The position numbers and the translations under genes are program-made. This document shows, piece after piece, positions 23,858-32,545 of a DNA stretch of 64,000 nucleotides. How positions within the stretch are numbered: position 1 is the first letter of the stretch; every line of letters starts with the position of its first letter. The notes under the pieces were generated by a model. It did not search any database. It saw only the letters and a list, made by a program, of their open reading frames with translations, and was not told the origin of the DNA. This DNA is from Microbacterium maritypicum MF109 (lineage in GTDB: Bacteria; Actinomycetota; Actinomycetes; Actinomycetales; Microbacteriaceae), in assembly GCF_000455825.1 (NCBI RefSeq), contig NZ_ATAO01000217.1, positions 1 through 64,000 of the forward strand. The letters run 5' to 3'.

Positions 23858-25405
23858 CTAGGAGCGCGTGCGTCGGCTGGGAGGTGCGTCGATGCTCAGC
23901 GTCTGACCGCGGAAGAACGCCGGCCGTCTGATGGCGTTCCAGACCATGACGACGATGCCGACGCCGACGATCAGCATTCCGAGGATGAAGACGATGCCGA
24001 CGCCGCCGATCTGAGAACCCGAGCCGTAGGCCGGGTCCATCGAGTCGATCAGCGTCGTGAAGAACAGCACCGCGAGGATCGCACCGCCGACGAGCGGGAA
24101 GAGGAACGTGAAGAAGAAGTTCCTCGTCGAGTCGAACCACTGCTTGCGGAAGTACCAGACGCACGCGAAGGCGGTGATCCCGTAGTAGAAGCAGATCATC
24201 ATGCCGAGCGTGAGGATGGTGTCCCACAGCGTGTCCTCGCTCACGACGCGCATCACAGCGTAGAAGGCCGACGCGACGATGGCGGAGATGATGGTCGCGT
24301 ACCCCGGGGTGAAGAAGCGGGGGCTGACCTTCGCGAACGACTTGGGCAGGGCGCCGTAGTGCCCCATCGCCAGCAGCGTGCGCGCCGGTCCCACGAACGT
24401 GGACTGCAGCGACGACGCCGAGCTGGTCAGCACCGCGAGCGACACCAGGAAGGCGAGCGGGCCGAGGATCGGGCCGGAGAGGTGGAAGAACACGTTCTCC
24501 TGGATGTCCTCGTTCCCGAGACCCAGCGCACCGGTGCCGACACCGGCGAACATGATCATCGCCACCGCGAGCAGCAGGTAGAGCGAGACGATCATCAGCA
24601 CCGTGACGGTGGCCGCGCGACCCGGGGTCTTCTCCGGGTCCTTGGTCTCCTCGTTCATGGTGAGGGTGACGTCCCAGCCCCAGAAGATGAAGATCGACAG
24701 CGAGAGTCCGGCGGCGACGGCGCTGAACGACGAGATCGCGAACGGGTTGAACCAGTTCAGATCGAAGGGCTGGTAGTCGAAGCCGTTGCCGTTGACGGCC
24801 TGCACGATCGCCGCACCGGCGAAGAAGAGCAGGACGAGGATCTGGAAGCTGACGAGCCAGTACTGCAGCTTCTGGGTCGTCTGCATGTCGCGGTACGAGA
24901 TCCAGGTCGCCCCGAGCATGAACAGCAGGCACACGCCGATGTTGATCCAGGTGACGCTCGCGAGGGAGGCGATGTCGGGGTTGCCCGTGATCTGCGAGAT
25001 CAGCAGGAAGAGGAAGTCGACGGCGATGCCCGCGAGGTTGGACAGCACGAGGATCGTGGCGACGACCAGGCCCCAGCCCGCCATCCAGCCCACCCACGGA
25101 CCGAAAGCGCGGGCCGCCCAGGTGAACGAGGTGCCGGAGTCGGGCATCCGGTTGTTGAGCTCGCGGTACCCGAAGGCGACCAGGAGCATCGGGATGAAGC
25201 CGACCAGGATGATCGCGGGGATCTGCGACCCCACCGTGGAGGCCACAGGGCCGACGGCGGCGGTGAAGGTGTAGGCGGGTGCGATGCACGATATGCCGAT
25301 CACGACCGCGCCGATCAGGCCGACCGTTCCGGCGCTCAGGCCCTTGGTGGAGATCCCGGTCGTGACACCGGATTCGGGCTCCGTCGCCCGGTTGGTGCTG
25401 CTCAT
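23858..25405 (-). CDS. APC-family amino acid/polyamine permease
   Basis: 515 residues with about 12 membrane helices. GLIGAVVIGISCIAPAYTF opens helix 1 with the unwound substrate-binding segment of APC transporters. SLSIFIFWGWDVTLTMNEET (about residue 238) matches the conserved helix-6 block, and GSQIPAI lies in helix 2. Its start overlaps the usp stop by ATGA. Operon context points to uptake of putrescine or GABA; sequence alone does not decide between them. Confidence 0.8.
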   Translation of the reverse strand: MSSTNRATEPESGVTTGISTKGLSAGTVGLIGAVVIGISCIAPAYTFTAAVGPVASTVGSQIPAIILVGFIPMLLVAFGYRELNNRMPDSGTSFTWAARAFGPWVGWMAGWGLVVATILVLSNLAGIAVDFLFLLISQITGNPDIASLASVTWINIGVCLLFMLGATWISYRDMQTTQKLQYWLVSFQILVLLFFAGAAIVQAVNGNGFDYQPFDLNWFNPFAISSFSAVAAGLSLSIFIFWGWDVTLTMNEETKDPEKTPGRAATVTVLMIVSLYLLLAVAMIMFAGVGTGALGLGNEDIQENVFFHLSGPILGPLAFLVSLAVLTSSASSLQSTFVGPARTLLAMGHYGALPKSFAKVSPRFFTPGYATIISAIVASAFYAVMRVVSEDTLWDTILTLGMMICFYYGITAFACVWYFRKQWFDSTRNFFFTFLFPLVGGAILAVLFFTTLIDSMDPAYGSGSQIGGVGIVFILGMLIVGVGIVVMVWNAIRRPAFFRGQTLSIDAPPSRRTRS

Positions 25406-26289
25406 CAGCGTTCTCCTGCTTCGTTGCGGGTGCGCGGGACGACGATCATGGGGACGGGCAGCTCGTGCAGCATCTTCGCCGCCGTGGAGCCCAGGAAGAG
25501 ACGACGGGGCTGCGCCAGCCTGCTGGAGCCGACCAGGACCACCTCGCCGGGAAGCCAGGAGAGGTTCGCGACCGCATCTTCGACGGTGTCGCCCGGAGCC
25601 TTCTCGACGGCGGCGGTGCGCCCGTCGGGGAGCAGCTCTGTCGCCATCGCGAGGACCTCCTGCCCGTGGTCGTCACCGACCGTGCGGATCGCGCCCGTAT
25701 CGAGCCCCGGGGGCACATCGAACGGCACGAGGGACACGAGGCGCAGGTCGACGCCGCTGTCGCCGGCGAGGGCGACAGCCTCGTCGAGCAGCGCATCGGC
25801 GCCCGGCCTCGATCCGACGGCGACCGTGACGCGCGGGATGACGTGGTCGTCCTGCTGGGCGGTGCCCACCGGAGCCAGTGCGACCGGGATGGTCGACGAA
25901 TGGAGCAGCTCGGAGGCGACGCTGCCGAGCCGGTGGCGTCCGAAGATGCCCCCGCCCGCCGCACCGATCACGATCACCCGGGCGCCGAACTCCTCGCCAG
26001 CGGCGATGAGCCCCTCGGCGAACGACTCGGAGAACCGGACATGACCGCTGCGGGTCAACTCCTGCGGCAGCCGGACGACGGCGTCGGCGAGCCACTTCCT
26101 GGCCTGCGACCGGATGTGCTCCTCATAGGCGCGCTCCGGCGGCACCGCGGCGTTGCGTGTTCCTTCGTTCGGCAGCACGATCACCAGGTGCAGGGTCGCG
26201 CCCAGGCTGCGGGCGATGCGCGCGCCCAGCGCCGCGGCATCCGCTCCCGCATCCGTCGCCGTGTACCCCACGACGACCGAGCCGGTCAT
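25405..26289 (-). CDS. Tandem universal stress protein
   Basis: 294 residues holding two Usp domains (about 1-140 and 150-290). Each begins with a beta strand (GSVVVGYTATDAG, RVTVAVGSRPGAD). Each ends with the ATP-type motif: VIVIGAAGGGIFGRHRLGSV and VVLVGSSRLAQPRRLFLGST. ATGA overlaps join it to puo upstream and the permease downstream. A Usp inside a polyamine operon may sense nucleotide state to tune the permease, but this is inference. Confidence 0.85.
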   Translation of the reverse strand: MTGSVVVGYTATDAGADAAALGARIARSLGATLHLVIVLPNEGTRNAAVPPERAYEEHIRSQARKWLADAVVRLPQELTRSGHVRFSESFAEGLIAAGEEFGARVIVIGAAGGGIFGRHRLGSVASELLHSSTIPVALAPVGTAQQDDHVIPRVTVAVGSRPGADALLDEAVALAGDSGVDLRLVSLVPFDVPPGLDTGAIRTVGDDHGQEVLAMATELLPDGRTAAVEKAPGDTVEDAVANLSWLPGEVVLVGSSRLAQPRRLFLGSTAAKMLHELPVPMIVVPRTRNEAGER

Positions 26290-27671
26290 CAGCTGCTGCT
26301 CTCGACAGCGCCGGACTCGCGGCTCGCATCGACGATGTTGGATGCGACGAGGTGTCCCATCCGGATCGCACCGTCGACGTGCTGGTACCCGGCTCCGGCC
26401 ATGTCGCTGCAGGCGAAGTGGATCGGGCCGACCGCCGTGCGCAGGTCCGCGCCGTAACGGTGCAGGCCACCCATGTCGAAGCTCGCGGCATAGGCACCAC
26501 GCGTCCACTCCTCGCTGCCCCAGTCGCTCTCGTAGTAGACGACCGGGTTCTTGGCCTCGGGGCCGTAATAGTGCGAGAGCGACTCGAGGATGCGCTCCTT
26601 GCGCTCCTCGGCAGAGAGCTCGAACACGCCGTCGGCGTTGGCGTCGGAGACGAAGCCCACCAGGGTGCCGCGCTCGTCGCCGTGGTTCGTGTTGTCGTAC
26701 GCCTCGTGCGACAGCTCGTACGGGCTGAACGCGGTGCCGCTGAGACCCTGCTCGCGCCAGAACGGACGATCGTAGACCGCGTGCACCTTGATGACGAAGC
26801 CCATCGAGAGGTGCTGGTGCAGCTGGTGCTGACGACGCGGCAGCGGCGGATCGAAGGAGATACGGCTGTACAGTACCGGCGCGTGCGCGAGGATCGCGTG
26901 GCGGGCGCGGACCGTGAGCTCGTCGGTGGTGGCGACGACCCCCGCGTCCGACCACTCGAGGCTGCGGACCGGCTGGTTCAGCAGCACGTCGTCGCCCAGG
27001 CGCTCGGCGAGACGCAGCGGCACCTGCTGCAGACCGCCGACCACGCGCTTGTCGAGGATGAAGTCGGCGTCGACGAGGTTCGAGTACGAACCGGCGGATG
27101 CGGCCATCAGCAGCGACTGCAGCAGCGAGAACGAGTGCGTGGGCTTGGTGAGCATCGCCGATCCCGTGGCGAAGGCCAGGTTGCGCACGGCCTCGTCGTC
27201 ATCGGTCTGCGAGCGCAGCCAGGCGTCCCAGGTGATCGAATCCCACTCCTCGGCGTTCGGGTGCGCCCACGGCTGATCGGGGTCGATCTCGGCGACCAGG
27301 GCGTCGAGGATGCCCGTGATCCGGGCGATCACGGCCTCGGTCTCCGGCGACACGGGGAACATCTCCCCCGTGAAACGGTGCGTCTTCCCGTCGGGGCCGA
27401 CGTAGACGCTGTCGCCTTCGCGGTAGCGGCTGTAGGTCTCGAGGCCCAGTTCTTCGATGGCGTCCTTGAGCGCATCCTGATCGGGCGAGACCCACTGACC
27501 GCCGATCTCGAGCATGGCGCCGTCGATGACGTCGGTCCACAGGCGTCCGCCCACGCGGTCGCGGGCCTCCAGCACGGCGACCGACAGGCCGGCCTTGCGC
27601 AGGTCGTTCGCGGCGGTGAGCCCTGCGGCTCCGGCGCCGATGATGAGTACGTCGCGGGTGATCTCAGACAT
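26289..27671 (-). CDS. puo: Flavin monoamine oxidase, putrescine oxidase type
   Basis: 460 residues. The N-terminal FAD-binding motif VLIIGAGAAGLTAANDLRKA with EARDRVGGRLW is complete, and the C-terminal FAD block is CSDMAGAGYQHVDGAIRMG. It belongs to the actinobacterial amine-oxidase group containing Rhodococcus and Micrococcus (Kocuria) putrescine oxidase, which turn putrescine into 4-aminobutanal, NH3 and H2O2. GabT, two aldehyde dehydrogenases and a permease around it support that substrate over aromatic amines. Second gene of the operon. Confidence 0.82.
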   Translation of the reverse strand: MSEITRDVLIIGAGAAGLTAANDLRKAGLSVAVLEARDRVGGRLWTDVIDGAMLEIGGQWVSPDQDALKDAIEELGLETYSRYREGDSVYVGPDGKTHRFTGEMFPVSPETEAVIARITGILDALVAEIDPDQPWAHPNAEEWDSITWDAWLRSQTDDDEAVRNLAFATGSAMLTKPTHSFSLLQSLLMAASAGSYSNLVDADFILDKRVVGGLQQVPLRLAERLGDDVLLNQPVRSLEWSDAGVVATTDELTVRARHAILAHAPVLYSRISFDPPLPRRQHQLHQHLSMGFVIKVHAVYDRPFWREQGLSGTAFSPYELSHEAYDNTNHGDERGTLVGFVSDANADGVFELSAEERKERILESLSHYYGPEAKNPVVYYESDWGSEEWTRGAYAASFDMGGLHRYGADLRTAVGPIHFACSDMAGAGYQHVDGAIRMGHLVASNIVDASRESGAVESSS

Positions 27672-27700
27672 CTGCAACTCCTTCGTTGGGGGAAGTAGTG

Positions 27701-27741
27701 CCGGTCGCGACCCGAAATCCCCCGATTGGGGTCGCGACCGG
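27701..27741 (-). terminator. Hairpin upstream of puo (possible attenuator)
   Basis: CCGGTCGCGACCC pairs with GGGTCGCGACCGG: 13-bp perfect stem, 15-base loop, between gabT and puo, about 30 bases before the puo start. With the adjacent hairpin at 27752-27773 it could reduce read-through from gabT into puo. Confidence 0.6.
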
Positions 27742-27751
27742 ACAGGGGGTC

Positions 27752-27773
27752 GGGCCGCACGGGAGTGCGGCCC
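27752..27773 (-). terminator. Hairpin after gabT
   Basis: GGGCCGCAC pairs with GTGCGGCCC around a four-base loop, five bases after the gabT stop. Possible partial terminator. Confidence 0.6.
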
Positions 27774-27778
27774 GGATG

Positions 27779-29143
27779 CTATTCGGCGGCGGCCAGGGCG
27801 GCGGCGACGATGTCGAGTCCCTCGTTCAGCAGGTCGTCGCCGATCGAGAGCGGAGGGAGGAAGCGGATGACGTTGCCGTAGGTTCCGCAGGTGAGGACGA
27901 TGACGCCCTGCGCGATGCACGCCTTGGCGACGGCGGCCGTGAGAGCGGCGTTCGGCGCCTTGGTCTCGGGGTCGACGAACTCGGCGGCGATCATCGCACC
28001 GTGGCCGCGGACGTCGCCGACGCGCGGGTCGTTCTGCTGGATCGCGGTGAGGCGGTCGATGAGGATCGTGCCGATCTCGCGCGCCCGCTCGATCACGCCG
28101 TCGTTCTCGAACACGTCGATCGAGGCGAGGGCTGCGGCGCAGGCGATGGGGTTGCCCCCGTAGGTGCCACCGAGGCCGCCCGAGTGCGAGGCGTCCATGA
28201 TCTCGGAGCGACCGGTGACCGCAGCGAGCGGGAGGCCGCCGGCGATGCCCTTGGCCGTGGTGATCAGATCGGGCTCGATGCCGAAGATCTCGCTCGCGAA
28301 CATGTGCCCGGTGCGGGCGAAGCCGGTCTGCACCTCGTCGGCGATGAACACGACGCCGTTCGCGCGGCACCACTCGACGATCGCGGGGAGGAACCCGTCG
28401 GCGGGGACGATGAAGCCGCCCTCGCCCTGGATGGGCTCGATGATGACCGCGGCCAGGTTGTCGGCGCCGATCTGCTTCTCGAGCTGGAGGATGACGCGGG
28501 CCGCGGCCTCACGTCCATCGAGTCCGTCGCGGAACGGGTACGACATCGGCGCCCGGTAGACCTCGGGCGCGAAGGGGCCGAAACCGCTCTTGTAGGGCAT
28601 CGACTTGGCGGTGAGCGCCATGGTGAGGTTGGTGCGGCCATGGTAGCCGTGGTCGAAGGCGACGACCGCCTGGCGACCGGTGTGCTTGCGGGCGATCTTG
28701 ATCGCGTTCTCGACCGCCTCGGCGCCCGAGTTGAACAGGGCGCTCTTCTTGGCGAAGTCACCGGGGGTCACGCGGTTGAGCGCCTCGGCGACGCCGACGT
28801 ACGACTCGTAGGGCGAGATCATGAAACAGGTGTGGGTGAACTGCGCGGCCTGAGCGGCGACGGCCGCGGCGACCTTGGGGTGCGCGTTGCCGACGGTGGT
28901 CACGGCGATGCCGGAGCCGAGGTCGATGAGCGAGTTCCCGTCGGCGTCCACGACGACGCCGCCACCGGCGGCGACAGCGGCGACCGGAACGGTGTGTCCG
29001 ACGCCCGCTGCCACGGCATCCGCCTTGCGCGCGAGGATCTCGGCGGAACGGGGGCCGGGAAGATCCGTGACCAGACGACGCTCCTGGGGGAGGTCGGGTC
29101 CGCCGAGAGGGACTGCGGGGGCTGCGGTGTCGAGGAGTGCCAT
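27779..29143 (-). CDS. gabT: 4-aminobutyrate--2-oxoglutarate transaminase
   Basis: 454 residues, class III aminotransferase. NSGAEAVENAIKIARKHTGR and FDHGYHGRTNLTMALTAK are strongly GabT-like; VVFIADEVQTGFARTG holds the PLP-contacting Asp, and ITTAKGIAGGLPLAAV the PLP Lys. It moves the amino group of GABA to 2-oxoglutarate, giving succinate semialdehyde and glutamate. First gene of the operon and divergent from the PucR-type regulator. TACGCT sits seven bases before the ATG, so it is probably leaderless. Confidence 0.92.
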   Translation of the reverse strand: MALLDTAAPAVPLGGPDLPQERRLVTDLPGPRSAEILARKADAVAAGVGHTVPVAAVAAGGGVVVDADGNSLIDLGSGIAVTTVGNAHPKVAAAVAAQAAQFTHTCFMISPYESYVGVAEALNRVTPGDFAKKSALFNSGAEAVENAIKIARKHTGRQAVVAFDHGYHGRTNLTMALTAKSMPYKSGFGPFAPEVYRAPMSYPFRDGLDGREAAARVILQLEKQIGADNLAAVIIEPIQGEGGFIVPADGFLPAIVEWCRANGVVFIADEVQTGFARTGHMFASEIFGIEPDLITTAKGIAGGLPLAAVTGRSEIMDASHSGGLGGTYGGNPIACAAALASIDVFENDGVIERAREIGTILIDRLTAIQQNDPRVGDVRGHGAMIAAEFVDPETKAPNAALTAAVAKACIAQGVIVLTCGTYGNVIRFLPPLSIGDDLLNEGLDIVAAALAAAE

Positions 29144-29190
29144 GTTCGCGAGCGTACGGCGGCCACCGAGCCGGCTGCACTCACCGGTCT

Positions 29191-29226
29191 GTACAATCTG
29201 GAGAAGCAAATCGCCCGCTCGTACAA
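29191..29226. promoter_or_regulatory. pucR promoter and paired GTACAA boxes
   Basis: GTACAA occurs at 29191-29196 and 29221-29226, 30 bases apart, in the intergenic region between gabT and the PucR-type gene. TACAAT at 29192-29197 is also a good -10 for the latter. Regulator binding to the pair is a guess. Confidence 0.4.
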
Positions 29227-29242
29227 CTCGCCGGAGGTCACC

Positions 29243-30751
29243 GTGGTCGTCACCGCCCAGCCGACCCTGCGCGCCCTGTTGCAGCGTCGCGACCTCGGGC
29301 TCTCTCTGATCCCCCGCGAAGGCGACATCCCCGATGGGGCACTCGACCGCCCGCTGCGTTGGGTGCACAGCTCCGATCTCGCCGACCCCACCCCGTTCCT
29401 GTCCGAAGACCTGGCGCTGCTGACCACCGGAACCCAGTTCGACGAAGCCGTCAGCATCGACACGTACGTCGGGCGGCTCGCGGACCGCGGGGTGATCGGT
29501 CTGGGATTCGGCACCGAGGTGCACCGATCCGGCATCCCGGAAGAGCTCGTCGACGCGTGCGCCGCGCACGGGATGCCGCTGTTCGCCGTTCCGTACCGCA
29601 CCCCGTTCATCGCCGTCGCCCGCGCGCACTCCGAGGCGATCGCGGCTCAGGCGTATGCCCGACGGTCCTGGGCCCTCGACACGCAGCGTGCCCTCGCTCT
29701 CGCCGCCCTCCGTCCGCACGGCCTCGATGCGACGATCGCCGAACTCGGGCGGCGAATCGGCGTCTGGGCCGGGATGTTCGACGCCGCCGGAGCGCTCACC
29801 CTCTCCCACCCTCGGGAAACGGTGGAGGCCCGTGTGCTCGACGAGCTCGGGAATCGCGCGGTGGAGATCCTGACCCGTGGACTCGAGGCGGGGCAGTCGC
29901 TCAGCATCGAAGACCATTCGTTCATGCTGTTCACGGTCGGCCGCGGCGGCCATCTGCGGGGCGTCATCGCCCTCGCCGTCGATACGCTCGATCCCGAAGC
30001 CCGGTCGGTCGTGACCTCGGTGATCGCCATGGCAGGACTCGCGATGGAGCAGAGCGAGCAGCTCGCCCGCAGCCGTCGTCGCCTGCACGCGCAGCTCCTC
30101 AGATCGCTCCTCGCCGACGACCCCACCTTGGCCAGGAGGGTGCTGGGCAGCCTGCCCACCGCACCCGTGCTCGTGGCCGTCGCCGCCGACGCGCCGGCAG
30201 GGCCGCTCGCCGACTGGTGGGAGCGGCACCGCGCCGAGCACGGGACCTCGATCTTCCTCGCCGAATCCGAGGACGGGGTGACGATGTGCGTCTCAGCCGG
30301 AGACGAGGCCCTGCTCGACGAGGTCGCCGCCCGCTTCGGCATCCGCATCGGCGTCTCCGATCCCGAAGGGTACGACTCGTTCGCCCGGGCACACGCGCAG
30401 GCGCTCACGGCGCTGCGTCAGCAGGGCACCCACGGGGTCGCCCGCTACTCCGACACCGTCGGGTCGAGCATCCTCACGGCCCTCGCGACCGACGAGGCGC
30501 GCCTCGTCGCCGAATCGCGCCTGGCCCCGGTGCGCGAGCACGACGCCCGTACCGGCGCCGAGCTCGAACGCTCGCTGCGCACCTGGCTGGAGCATGACGC
30601 GAAAGCGGAATCCGCCGCGGTCGCGCTCGGAGTGCATCGGCACACCCTGCGCTCCCGCATCGCCCACGCGGGCGCGCTGCTCGACGTCGACCTGTCGACC
30701 TTCCCCGCCCGCGCCGAGCTCTGGACGATCCTGCAGACCGCCCGCGACTGA
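29243..30751 (+). CDS. PucR-family transcriptional regulator
   Basis: 502 residues from a GTG with GGAGGT four bases upstream. The N-terminal purine-catabolism regulatory-like domain starts PTLRALLQRRDLGLSLI and includes GVIGLGFGTEVHRSGIP. The C-terminal PucR HTH is ESAAVALGVHRHTLRSRIAHAG followed by DLSTFPARAELWTILQ. PucR-type proteins often regulate adjacent amine or GABA genes (for example GabR-like activators of gabTD). Divergent position from gabT makes it the likely operon activator. Confidence 0.82.
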   Translation: MVVTAQPTLRALLQRRDLGLSLIPREGDIPDGALDRPLRWVHSSDLADPTPFLSEDLALLTTGTQFDEAVSIDTYVGRLADRGVIGLGFGTEVHRSGIPEELVDACAAHGMPLFAVPYRTPFIAVARAHSEAIAAQAYARRSWALDTQRALALAALRPHGLDATIAELGRRIGVWAGMFDAAGALTLSHPRETVEARVLDELGNRAVEILTRGLEAGQSLSIEDHSFMLFTVGRGGHLRGVIALAVDTLDPEARSVVTSVIAMAGLAMEQSEQLARSRRRLHAQLLRSLLADDPTLARRVLGSLPTAPVLVAVAADAPAGPLADWWERHRAEHGTSIFLAESEDGVTMCVSAGDEALLDEVAARFGIRIGVSDPEGYDSFARAHAQALTALRQQGTHGVARYSDTVGSSILTALATDEARLVAESRLAPVREHDARTGAELERSLRTWLEHDAKAESAAVALGVHRHTLRSRIAHAGALLDVDLSTFPARAELWTILQTARD

Positions 30752-30816
30752 GCCGGGGCGGCTGCACGCTCCCGAGCATCCACGTGCTTCCTGCTCGCAC
30801 CCCGCGCGGCGGGAAC

Positions 30817-30877
30817 GCTCCGGTCGCACTTCGCGCCGCCCCCGCGACGTCTGAGCGGCAGGAACTGCAACCGGAGC
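30817..30877. repeat. 61-nt intergenic inverted-repeat element, copy A
   Basis: Begins GCTCCGGTCGCACTTC and ends GGAACTGCAACCGGAGC; the ends are imperfect inverted repeats. The same 61-nt architecture is found at 40292-40352. It lies between two convergent genes. See the findings. Confidence 0.7.
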
Positions 30878-30905
30878 AGCGGGCCAACATCGGGCCAAGA
30901 GCGGG

Positions 30906-31313
30906 TCAGGAGTGGATGCGCGCTCCCGCAGCCAGCACCGCCCGGCACCGCGTGACGTCATCGGCAGTCTGGGCGATCAACGCCTCGACGCCGTCGAACC
31001 GCAGCGTCGGGCGAAGGCGCGCGACGAGGGTCACGCACAGGCGCCGACCGTAGAGGTCGATGTCGGCATCATGCAGGTGCACCTCGACGCGTCGCTCGCG
31101 ATCGCCATCGAAGGTCGGGTTCATCCCGACACTGACACTCGCCGCCCACGACAGCAGGTCGTCGTCGATCCGCACCCACGCCGCGTAGATCCCGTCGTCG
31201 GGCAGATCTTCGTGGTCGAGCGCCAGGTTCGCCGTCGGGAAGCCGAGCTCGCGACCCCGACCGTCGCCGGGGACGACCAGTCCGACGATCGTCCCGGGCG
31301 GCGACGCGCTCAC
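30906..31313 (-). CDS. rcaA: Stand-alone riboflavin kinase (RcaA-like)
   Basis: 135 residues, GTG start overlapping the flavin reductase stop (GTGA). It equals only the kinase half of bifunctional RibF: GTIVGLVVPGDGRGRELGFPTANL is the conserved G-x-GRxLGFPTAN nucleotide and Mg site, and SVGMNPTFDGDRERRVEVHLHD holds the conserved NPTF and catalytic Glu. No FAD synthetase domain is present. It converts riboflavin to FMN. In M. maritypicum the riboflavin catabolic cluster includes a riboflavin kinase (RcaA), matching this context. Confidence 0.78.
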   Translation of the reverse strand: MSASPPGTIVGLVVPGDGRGRELGFPTANLALDHEDLPDDGIYAAWVRIDDDLLSWAASVSVGMNPTFDGDRERRVEVHLHDADIDLYGRRLCVTLVARLRPTLRFDGVEALIAQTADDVTRCRAVLAAGARIHS

Positions 31314-31834
31314 GCGTTCTCGGGGGCGGCGATCGAGCGGTAGCGGCTCTGATGGAAGACCAGTGGCTCGACGTCGTCGAACAGCGTGATGTCGGCGATC
31401 TCGTACAGCGCGATCTCGTGGTCGCCGCCGTCGAACGTGCTGTGCAGGCGACACGTGAGCCAGAGCGCTGCGTCCGCGATCAGCACGGCTCCGCCATCGG
31501 TGCGGCGCCACTCATGGCCGCCGAACCGGTCGCCTTCCCTCGCCGAGAGCGAGCGGCTGAGCGGCTCGTGGTGCGCGGCGAGCACACTCATGCCGAGCTC
31601 GGGCACGGTGCGCAGCACCGGCCAGGTCTTCGACGTACGGGCGGCGCTGATCGCCACCAGCGCCGGTTCGAGCGAGATCGAGGTGAAGGAGTTGACCGCC
31701 ATTCCCACGGCACGGTCGTCGACGTGCGCGGCCAGGGCCACGACGCCGGTCGGGTATACCGAGAAGGCCCGGCGGAGGGCGAGGTCGCGCGGGACCGTAT
31801 CGTTCGTCAGCGCGTCGGTCACGACAGTCGTCAT
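31310..31834 (-). CDS. rcaB: NAD(P)H flavin reductase (RcaB-like)
   Basis: 174 residues of the HpaC/NtaB flavin reductase family: RRAFSVYPTGVVALAA at the N terminus, VGMAVNSFTSISLEPALVAI with the FMN-contacting Ser/Thr, and GDRFGGHEW. It supplies reduced FMN to the flavin-dependent lyase encoded nearby. It is first in the rcaBA unit, with SD GAAAGGAAG, and is preceded by a promoter and two operators. The kinase gene overlaps its end, so FMN synthesis and reduction are co-expressed. Confidence 0.82.
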   Translation of the reverse strand: MTTVVTDALTNDTVPRDLALRRAFSVYPTGVVALAAHVDDRAVGMAVNSFTSISLEPALVAISAARTSKTWPVLRTVPELGMSVLAAHHEPLSRSLSAREGDRFGGHEWRRTDGGAVLIADAALWLTCRLHSTFDGGDHEIALYEIADITLFDDVEPLVFHQSRYRSIAAPENA

Positions 31835-31851
31835 TTCGGCTTCCTTTCGTT

Positions 31852-31902
31852 AGTCAACTTTGACTAGTTTTGATAATAGGCAACTTTGATCATGCAAACA
31901 AC
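31852..31902 (-). promoter_or_regulatory. rcaBA promoter with two palindromic operators
   Basis: On the minus strand, TTGTTT (31897-31902), 17 bases, TATTAT (31874-31879) form a promoter. Operator O1, TAGTCAACTTTGACTA (31852-31867), is a perfect 7-2-7 palindrome at the start site. Operator O2, TAGGCAACTTTGATCA (31878-31893), matches O1 at 13 of 16 bases and overlaps the promoter. The same palindrome, with only the two centre bases changed, precedes the importer operon at 37741. Confidence 0.75.
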
Positions 31903-31937
31903 AGGAAAGGCGAAGGCCAGCCGTTAGCATGAGGGGC

Positions 31938-32543
31938 ATGTCGACCACCCGCCTCGTCGTCCTCGGCGCCGTGAAGCAGTTCCAGCCCGTGCACGGGTAC
32001 TTCCTCCGTCGCGAACTCATGACCTGGCACGTCGACGAGTGGGCGCATATCCAACCCGGATCGATCTACAACGCCCTGCGCGCCCTCGAGGTCGACGGCT
32101 ACATCGCCGAAAGCGGCACCGAGGCCGAGGGCAAGCGCCCGGCGCGGACCACCTACCGCATCACCCCGGCCGGCGAGGTCGAACTGCAGCGCATGCTGCG
32201 CGAGAACCTCTGGAACGTCGCAGCCTTCGACACCCAGGCCATCATGACCGTGGCCTCGTTCATGTTCGTTCTGAGTCGGCAGGAGGTGATCGCCGGCCTC
32301 GAGCACCGCCTCATCAAGAGCGACGCGATCATCACGCAGAACGGCTTCGACGTGCAGGACACGCTGCGCTCCGAGACGACGCCCAAGTACGTGCGGGAGA
32401 TCTTCGACCTCTCCACAGCCCGCCTCACGGCCGAGAAGCAGTGGCTGCTCGACCTGCTGGAACGTCTGCGCGGTGGGGAGTACACATTCGCCGGCGAGAC
32501 GACCGAGGGCGCAGCGTCGGCCGACGCGGCCTCGTCGGCCTGA
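31938..32543 (+). CDS. PadR-family regulator of the riboflavin locus
   Basis: 201 residues from ATG 31938, preferred because TAGCAT lies seven bases upstream (leaderless pattern); ATG 31929 is the alternative. The PadR winged helix includes HGYFLRRELMTWHVDEWAHI, QPGSIYNALRALEVDGYIAE and the wing RTTYRITPAGEVEL. Residues about 80-185 form the helical dimerisation domain. It sits between the two rca units and beside operators O1 and O2, so it is the best candidate for the common repressor. Ligand (flavin, lumichrome or ribose) unknown. Confidence 0.75.
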   Translation: MSTTRLVVLGAVKQFQPVHGYFLRRELMTWHVDEWAHIQPGSIYNALRALEVDGYIAESGTEAEGKRPARTTYRITPAGEVELQRMLRENLWNVAAFDTQAIMTVASFMFVLSRQEVIAGLEHRLIKSDAIITQNGFDVQDTLRSETTPKYVREIFDLSTARLTAEKQWLLDLLERLRGGEYTFAGETTEGAASADAASSA

Positions 32544-32545
32544 GG

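Noticed and set aside
27686..29242. Extension of the PucR-type gene by 519 codons upstream
   Set aside because: The upstream part is antisense to gabT and puo; GGAGGT plus GTG at 29243 and domain alignment fix the real start.
31835..31937. FMN riboswitch controlling the rca genes
   Set aside because: The gap is too short and AT-rich, with palindromic protein sites and no RFN-like conserved stems.
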